Source: Cryptomeria japonica (lineage: Eukaryota > Streptophyta > Pinopsida > Cupressales > Cupressaceae). From it: 64,000 bases of DNA. Below the pieces are notes generated by a model. The model had not been told where the DNA came from, ran no database searches, and saw nothing but the letters and a program-made list of their open reading frames with translations. Each line of letters opens with the position of its first letter. The first letter of the stretch is position 1. This document shows, piece by piece, positions 58,563-64,000 of this stretch. The stretch spans positions 110,949,783-111,013,782 of the forward strand of contig NC_081406.1 in assembly GCF_030272615.1 (NCBI RefSeq). Direction: 5' to 3'. The position numbers and the translations under genes are program-made.

Positions 58563-59963
58563 CTAAGACATGATGTTTTTACCAAGAAATACAACTAGAT
58601 CTATTGTGAGACAAATGTGTGCAAGATCATATTGTAGTTGAACAAATTTCTTAAATGTATAAAATTTTCCAAAAGAATGTGAATATAAATAATGAAAAAT
58701 GCAATATTCAATACCTTTCACTTCCTTAAGATGTTTGTTTTTATTTTGAGGAGGAAATGAAATGTTCTTGTCATATTGCAACTTCCAATAGATTCTTGCA
58801 ACTAATCTATTAGGAGGGTAAATATCATCTTGCCATGAAGAAGAGAGTTTGTTAGGAGAAGAAGTTTCATTATCCACAATTCTAATTTTGCCACTATCTA
58901 TGCCATCTTGAATAGAGTTTTGAAAATTAGGGCAATCATTAGCATTATGGTCATGGGTTTGATGAAATGAACAAAAAGGATGCTTTGAAGAAGACACATT
59001 TTTGTGGTCTCTCTTGATTTGTTGTGTTTGAAGGTAATCTTTAAAGTTTTGAAGCCTAAGGAATTCATCCATAGAAAGAGAGGTACCACTTCCTAGGCCT
59101 CTTGTAGTAGTTTGTGTAGGAGGGTTTATAGGGACATGAATTCCATTCTCAAATTTCCCAATTCCTTGTCCTTTAAAACCTTGTTTTGTAATTATATGAA
59201 AGCCATGACTATAAGAATTTTGCAATTGACTAGATGAAGGAACAGGATCACAAATTTATTTGAAATCTGATGTGTAAGGAGGTAGAAAAGGCTCTGTAGA
59301 TGAAGGAGGAGTATCATGTGGAATGAGAATATCTTTGCCTTTATCAAGCTTATCCTTATTGGAAGATTGGGGAAGCACATCTTCATCATCTAAAAGCTCA
59401 TTTTTAGTGACTTCTATGCGAGGAGAAAGGTCATGAATAAAATGCATGACATCATCCTCCCTACATAGATTTTGAAGTTGAAGATATGTCTTAGGAGAAT
59501 AAGGGGGATCTAAAGATGTAATAATATTGATTTTGTCATATTGCCCCCCTTGCTCAAGGGTTTGTATATGAGGAGAAGATGGGTCCCTATTACTTTCCAA
59601 TGCTTGCTCTCTTGTAGAAAGATCATTGGGTAAAGCATTAGGTCTCATCTCATACACACAAGATACCCTAGGAGAGGTACAAAGACGAGGATCTTTAGGT
59701 TTAGGATCTACAAAAGCTTTAAGGTTATTAACATAGGAAATGCATGTTGTTAACAACATCACCATAATGCAACATAAATGATACATGAAAGTTTGGAGAT
59801 CTAATAATTTGGAAATCCTAACAACACAATATGACCAAGTGCTATGAAGAAAGATAAGCAACAGGAAATGGAAGAAACTCTTATCCAACACATGATAAAT
59901 ATATGCAAAAAATAATATAATCACATGCGAAAGAGTAAGTAAATCCAATTTATTAATTGCCAT
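58563..59963 (-). pseudogene. Single ORF of the small gypsy element (G-patch, zinc knuckle)
   Basis: One minus-strand frame from 59963 to 58563 is interrupted by a single TAA (59256-59258). The first 235 codons are hydrophobic, then polar, and unrecognised. After the stop come a G-patch (KQGFKGQGIGKFENGI and RGLGSG, about 59195-59095), a spacer, and the knuckle CSFHQTHDHNANDC (C-x2-H-x4-H-x4-C, near 58925-58965) followed by IQDGIDSGKIRI. The same knuckle-plus-tail in the Tat gag reads CEFHQGRGHKTSNC then IQDLIDRGEIEI. In the Tat element the G-patch lies after the protease, downstream of the knuckle; here it precedes it. No protease or RT is present. Confidence 0.65.
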
Positions 59964-60603
59964 TAAAAGTCTCTTAAATGAAATCTAAATTTGCTGGAAA
60001 ATCATATCTAAAATTGGGACCTTTTTATGAAAACTAATTTTAAGATGTGAATTTGAAGAATTTTGAATTTGTATTTGACCTTAAAGAGTGTTAAAATTGA
60101 TAAAGTACACTGATTTTCTGGATTTGAGAAGAAAAATATAGTCAATTCTGTCTCCCAAACTTTTGAGAAAAAGCCAAGGACTATGGCGGGAACGCACACG
60201 ATCCGACCAACTTTTTTCAAAATTTTCAGGGATGATAAAGATTGTGATTTTAATGTGGAATCCAAAAAAAGAGCTGACTTGGAGATGTCTAGATCGGTCA
60301 AACTTGCAGTCAAAGGTTGGAAATAGAAGAATCTTAAAAATTAGGGTTTTATGATTTAACCACTGAATTTTCAGAATAAACTGACAAATTTGAATGGAAA
60401 TTTTGAAATAGAAATTAGACCTGTAACAAGAAATTAAAATTTTATACCTCACAATCTTAATTTTCCCAAAATGAAAAATTAGGGGTTTTTATGCAATTAA
60501 CCTCTAAAATTTGCAAATAGATCAAACTTGAAAATGAAAATTTGAAATTCAAATTGCAATTAATCAGATCTAATAATGAGAAATTATAACTAATGTGTAA
60601 GAT
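59964..60603 (-). other. 5' leader of the small gypsy element
   Basis: AT-rich non-coding sequence between primer site and ORF. Two diverged copies of an AAATTAGGGTTTT / AAATTAGGGGTTTTTATG block are at about 60337 and 60475, a local tandem duplication of roughly 140 bases. Confidence 0.55.
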
Positions 60604-60619
60604 GTCAGGTTCACCAAAA
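60604..60619 (-). other. Candidate primer-binding site of the small gypsy element
   Basis: TTTTGGTGAACCTGAC in sense, directly after the LTR terminus (CTTTACA). Identical over 15 bases to the Tat element site. Confidence 0.65.
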
Positions 60620-61757
60620 TGTAAAGTGGAAAATTGGATCCTACTGAATCCCCACCTAGGAGAGAGAAAGGAAGCCACTAGGATGATTTTCACTTGGAAA
60701 GGAACTTTACATTCAAAAGAGGGGTTGAATCCGCTAGATCCAAATTCGAGGGAAACAAGGATGTGAATTATGAGTGGATTGCAAGTGGTTGAAGTGTGAT
60801 TTACCCTCTTTTGTAAATGAGAAAGTTGACTTGTTGACTATGTGGAAAAGAGGAGGGAAATGAGTGAAATGAGGAGCTACCAGTTTGGGATCACATTGTA
60901 GCTTTAGATCTGAGCTAATTAGACTGATGCGGATCTACCCTGCAAATTTGGGGAAAAGTCATTGGGACCATGGCTGGAATGTACACGGTCCTCCACAAAA
61001 TCCACAAAATGAAAAGGGTTCTTTTGTCTCTGCAAATGAAGCCCAAACCTGTAATTACAACTGTGCACCTACAACCTACACATAGAAAAGAGAGGGGGAA
61101 TGGTTGTGGATAGGGGTTTGCCTCTGTCAAACCCTGGTTGAGGAATCAATCTTGAAAGAAAGTAATTGGAAATGCTTGAATGCAAACAATGAAAATGTAT
61201 ACCTTGTAGATCTGCAACTTGTTGATGATGATTGCTTTGAATCTTGAATGTAATTACAAATATTGTATGAAATGGCATGTAACATGACAAAAACCCTAAC
61301 ACACACACATTCTTCCAAATGAATGTTGTAATGTTGCTCCAAAGGATGAATGAAGTAGACTTGAATGCTTGAATGGTTGATGATGACCTTGAAATCTTGT
61401 ATCTTCTCTGTATCTTCTCTGTTGTAATGTCTCTGCAAATGAAGCCCAAACCTGTAATTACAAGAGGAATAACAAACCCTGAAGACAATAAATGCATAGG
61501 AGATTGGGCATACCAAACATAGGGCCACCCTAAGGGGTGAGGATAAGGGTATGCCCTTGTCCTACAGGGGCACCACACCCTTGTCTTGCCCTATTTTGGG
61601 GCCCAGACAGGGTCTAAAAAAGACACAAGACATGAAGGAGAAAGAGTGAAGGGTTGAATGCAAAAATAGGTCTCGGTTAGGGAAGGAGATGTCATCGCCA
61701 AGTTGAGGACCCAAAATTAGGTTAAAATTGTAGGGGTCACAATTTTATGACACTACA
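60620..61757 (-). repeat. 5' LTR of the small gypsy element
   Basis: 1138 bp, TGTAAAGTGG...GACACTACA in plus orientation. The 30-base word starting CTCTGCAAATGAAGCC occurs twice (61031 and 61432), and the second copy replaces sequence present in the other LTR, so this LTR is a mosaic. Confidence 0.8.
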
Positions 61758-62505
61758 TAACCGAGCTCACCACCCTCATTAAATATCTTCGAATCGATCC
61801 CCATGGGGTGTTTTGAGTTATCCATCTTATGTCTTGTGAGCTCCATCCAAATGTGTTTCGCTAAATGTCTCTTCATTGACTCTTTGAGTCATCATGTTGA
61901 ACGCGACATGAAGATATGTCATGCGATGCAAGTGTGGTGGATTGCACCTGCGAGGTAGTATCGTTTTTCCATATTGCATTCATTTCGCGACTTCATCGCG
62001 TGATGCTCCTTGTTTATTCTAGATTCATTGTGCAACATCTTCTTTGTTAATTAATTAAGTCTTCAATGTGTGATGCATGTGAGGCATGACAAGTGCAACG
62101 CTATTGCATAAGCGCAAATGCTAAGTCACGTGACGTATGTAAAAATCCATGATAACTACAAGAGCAACGCATGATGAGTGCATGATAGAAATACGCAAAG
62201 GCAATGCATGATGACTAAGCGCAATAAGTGCAATGCAATGCGCACAAGCAATACGTGAAGCGATGTGTGATGGAAACGTGAAGGCAAAGCGTGAAGGTGA
62301 TGCCAAGGACGCAACATCGCTGCATGACAATAATGCGACACCACTACGCAATCGCAACGCAACATCGCTACGCAACAACAATGAGACATCATTGTGCGAC
62401 AGGAATGCGACATCGTTGTGCAACGTATATAAAAGCAAAGCAGAAAAAATGTAAAAGCAAAGTGCGACGTATGTAAAAGAAAAGCGCAGCGTATCACCAT
62501 GCCTT
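61758..62505. repeat. CpG-dense region with degenerate short tandem repeats
   Basis: CpG is frequent here (about 30 in 62100-62470 by eye), unlike the rest of the window. From about 62160 the sequence is built of degenerate 15-20 base words such as GCGACATCG, ACGCAAC and ATGCGAC. A TATA-like GTATATAAAAGC occurs at 62425. Open frames here are repeats of these words; no gene is supported. Confidence 0.5.
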
Positions 62506-62645
62506 AGTCAAAAAATTTAAATTTTTAATTTTTTAATTTTTTAATTTTTTTGTATTTTTTAATTTTCTTGATTTTTTTGTATTTTTTAAATTTTTCAAAT
62601 ATTTTTGGTATTTTTAAATTTTTTGATTTTTTTGGTTTTTAATTT
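62506..62645. repeat. T-rich low-complexity tract
   Basis: Runs of AATTTTTT and GTATTTTTT over 140 bases. Confidence 0.9.
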
Positions 62646-64000
62646 TAAAAGACGCTAACTCTAAACTATACTAAACTAGGACACCTAAATTTACAACTAT
62701 GCTTAAAAAAAGTGGGGGTCCCCATTTGCCATGATGCGATGTGTGAAAACATCACAACAGGTCGACTGCTTCATTACCTTCTATATTACCAATGGAATTT
62801 TTCATCAAGGCTCTAGGCTGCATAACTAGTAGAGTGAATGGGGTCAATGACAAAAGGATTAATAATAAGTTTTTTCTACAACAATCACTTTCAAACCTAG
62901 TTGCCATCCTTATATGTTGTTGTATTAAAAATTATCATGTTTTAGAGGCAATTCTTGCATGCATAAGATTTTTTTATTTAATTTGCATCGGGCTTCAAAG
63001 TTTAGAATAATCAATTTAAAGTGTCATGTTACCTTGGAATATATGTGTCTATTCTACATTATGTTTTTGTATCTTTGGTGTTTGTTGTGTGCCTTTAAAT
63101 TGTTCTAAAGAAGAGCTATTCAAGGGACTTTTCAAGGCATGAGGGCTCCAAGTGACTTTATACTTCTTTTAGTCATGCAATCAAGGTTTGTGGCAAAATC
63201 TCTTAAATAAGCAATCAATTGTATAGAAGAGGGATTAGAAAAAGATTTTTTGTAGGAATTCATTTGTATTTTCCTCTCTCTCTCTTAGTCTAGGAGAGTT
63301 TTGAGAATTGTTGTGATTTTTGAGTTCTCCAAGCACCAATCTCAATATTTTGATTTTAAGCAATACAATGGGAATTACCTCCATGGTAGTAACTTCTTTT
63401 TTTTTTGAAATAAAAATATAGATGACTAAATTTATTTTAGGATAAAGATAATGATTAGATGATGCAAGAGCATCCCTAATCTATGAGAAATGTTGCATCT
63501 ACCAAAAATATTTCCTTTTTGTTTAGTTCTTGTTCAATTTAATGTGCATTTTTCTGTGTTCCTACCAGTATGTTCTAGTGGTTGCTTGTTTTTCATTGAA
63601 GATCAAATTTTAAGTTTCTAGGCTTGTTCATGTGCTTAATTCTATATTCTTAGTTCATTTGGATTCTTTTTCGGCAAGATATTAATTCTGCTTTGACTAT
63701 TTCTGGGTTTCGGAGCAGTTTTGGATTTACCAGTTGGATTCCTTCTTTTCTGAAGCATTTTCTTGGTGTGTGGATCTATTTGGGGTCTTTCTCAATGTTC
63801 ATTGGTGTGTGGTTGACCTTATTGTTGATCTTCACTTCTTGGTTGTTCTTTTTCAGAGGATTTTCCTTCTTTCTTAGGGCCAACCTCTTTACCCATTTCA
63901 TTTTCCTGCATTGGTGAAGGTAATCTTTTGTGGCTGACCCAAAAATATTCTGGAGGGTATATATATTGTTTTATGTGATTATTTGTAAGTAATTAGAGTA
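62646..64000. other. Unrecognised non-coding end of the window
   Basis: A purine run AAAAAAAGTGGGGG at 62704 resembles a polypurine tract, but no LTR could be matched to it. From 63660 a T/G-rich block resembles 17206-17660 in composition; open frames at 62792-63010 and 63693-63917 are Phe/Leu-rich without domains. Confidence 0.4.

Larger units (their letters stand above)
55569..61757 (-). mobile_element. Small non-autonomous gypsy-type LTR element
   Basis: A left LTR (about 55569-56346, missing roughly 440 bp at its outer end) and a right LTR (60620-61757) share long blocks such as AAAAGAGAGGGGGAATGG. The interior is 4.27 kb. Minus strand: the right LTR is followed by TTTTGGTGAACCTGACAT (60604-60619), then one ORF of about 467 codons, a long non-coding region, a polypurine tract (56347-56360) and the left LTR starting TGTAGTGTCA. 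Primer site, LTR start and variant knuckle match the Tat element at 31954-48145, which suggests that family as helper. There are no pol domains and no target duplication; the left end is a deletion junction with Copia-3. Confidence 0.75.

Noticed and set aside
62121-62500. Frames with repeated S-D-V-A and R-N-A-T-S peptides
   Set aside because: By-product of the CpG-rich short tandem repeats.

Overview
The window looks like a stretch of a very large, repeat-filled seed-plant genome, most likely a gymnosperm. This is inference: nearly everything readable is decayed LTR retrotransposon, the elements are nested in one another, long AT-rich non-coding stretches separate them, and the only host gene I can recognise is a broken plant receptor kinase. 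I found no intact protein-coding gene, no tRNA or rRNA gene and no CRISPR array.

Layout. 1-1029 is the 3' part of a Copia-type LTR. 1030-2981 and 9849-10090 are two pieces of one dead Copia pol, split by a 6.9 kb minus-strand LTR element (2982-9843, duplicated target ATTAT) that carries a Gag-like zinc-knuckle protein and a long unrecognised reading frame but no pol. 10.1-19.5 kb is mostly unrecognised AT-rich DNA with a (TA)45 tract, a TIR-bounded element holding a LINE tail, and an LTR fragment. 19582-28211 is a nearly full-length Copia element (gag, protease, integrase, RT, RNase H) split by a foldback or simple-repeat insertion (about 22.1-25.4 kb).

28.5-48.9 kb is the remnant of one minus-strand LRR receptor-like kinase. 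It was blown apart by an LTR-type insertion in the kinase region (28.7-30.8 kb, holding an array of nine palindromes) and by a young 16.2 kb Ty3/gypsy Tat-type element (31954-48145, duplicated target CCTAC) in the LRR region. The Tat element has 1.9 kb LTRs, gag, protease, a G-patch, RT, two RNase H domains, integrase and a long 3' untranslated region with a minisatellite.

48.97-55.57 kb is a third Copia element, a relative of the second, with a 2.47 kb solo LTR (52666-55139, duplicated target ACATG) inside its RT. 55.57-61.76 kb is a small non-autonomous gypsy-type element whose single ORF encodes a G-patch and a zinc knuckle. 61.76-64 kb is unrecognised, with one CpG-dense repeat patch and a T-rich tract.

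The parts do not cooperate as a system; the window is a record of successive insertions. The features most worth following are a hairpin near the 3' end of three otherwise different LTRs whose outer stem pairs covary, the palindrome array at 30.26-30.65 kb, the two pol-less elements that nevertheless have paired LTRs, the nonsense codons that mostly look like CAG to TAG changes, and the Tat element whose LTRs are almost identical although its pol is riddled with stops.
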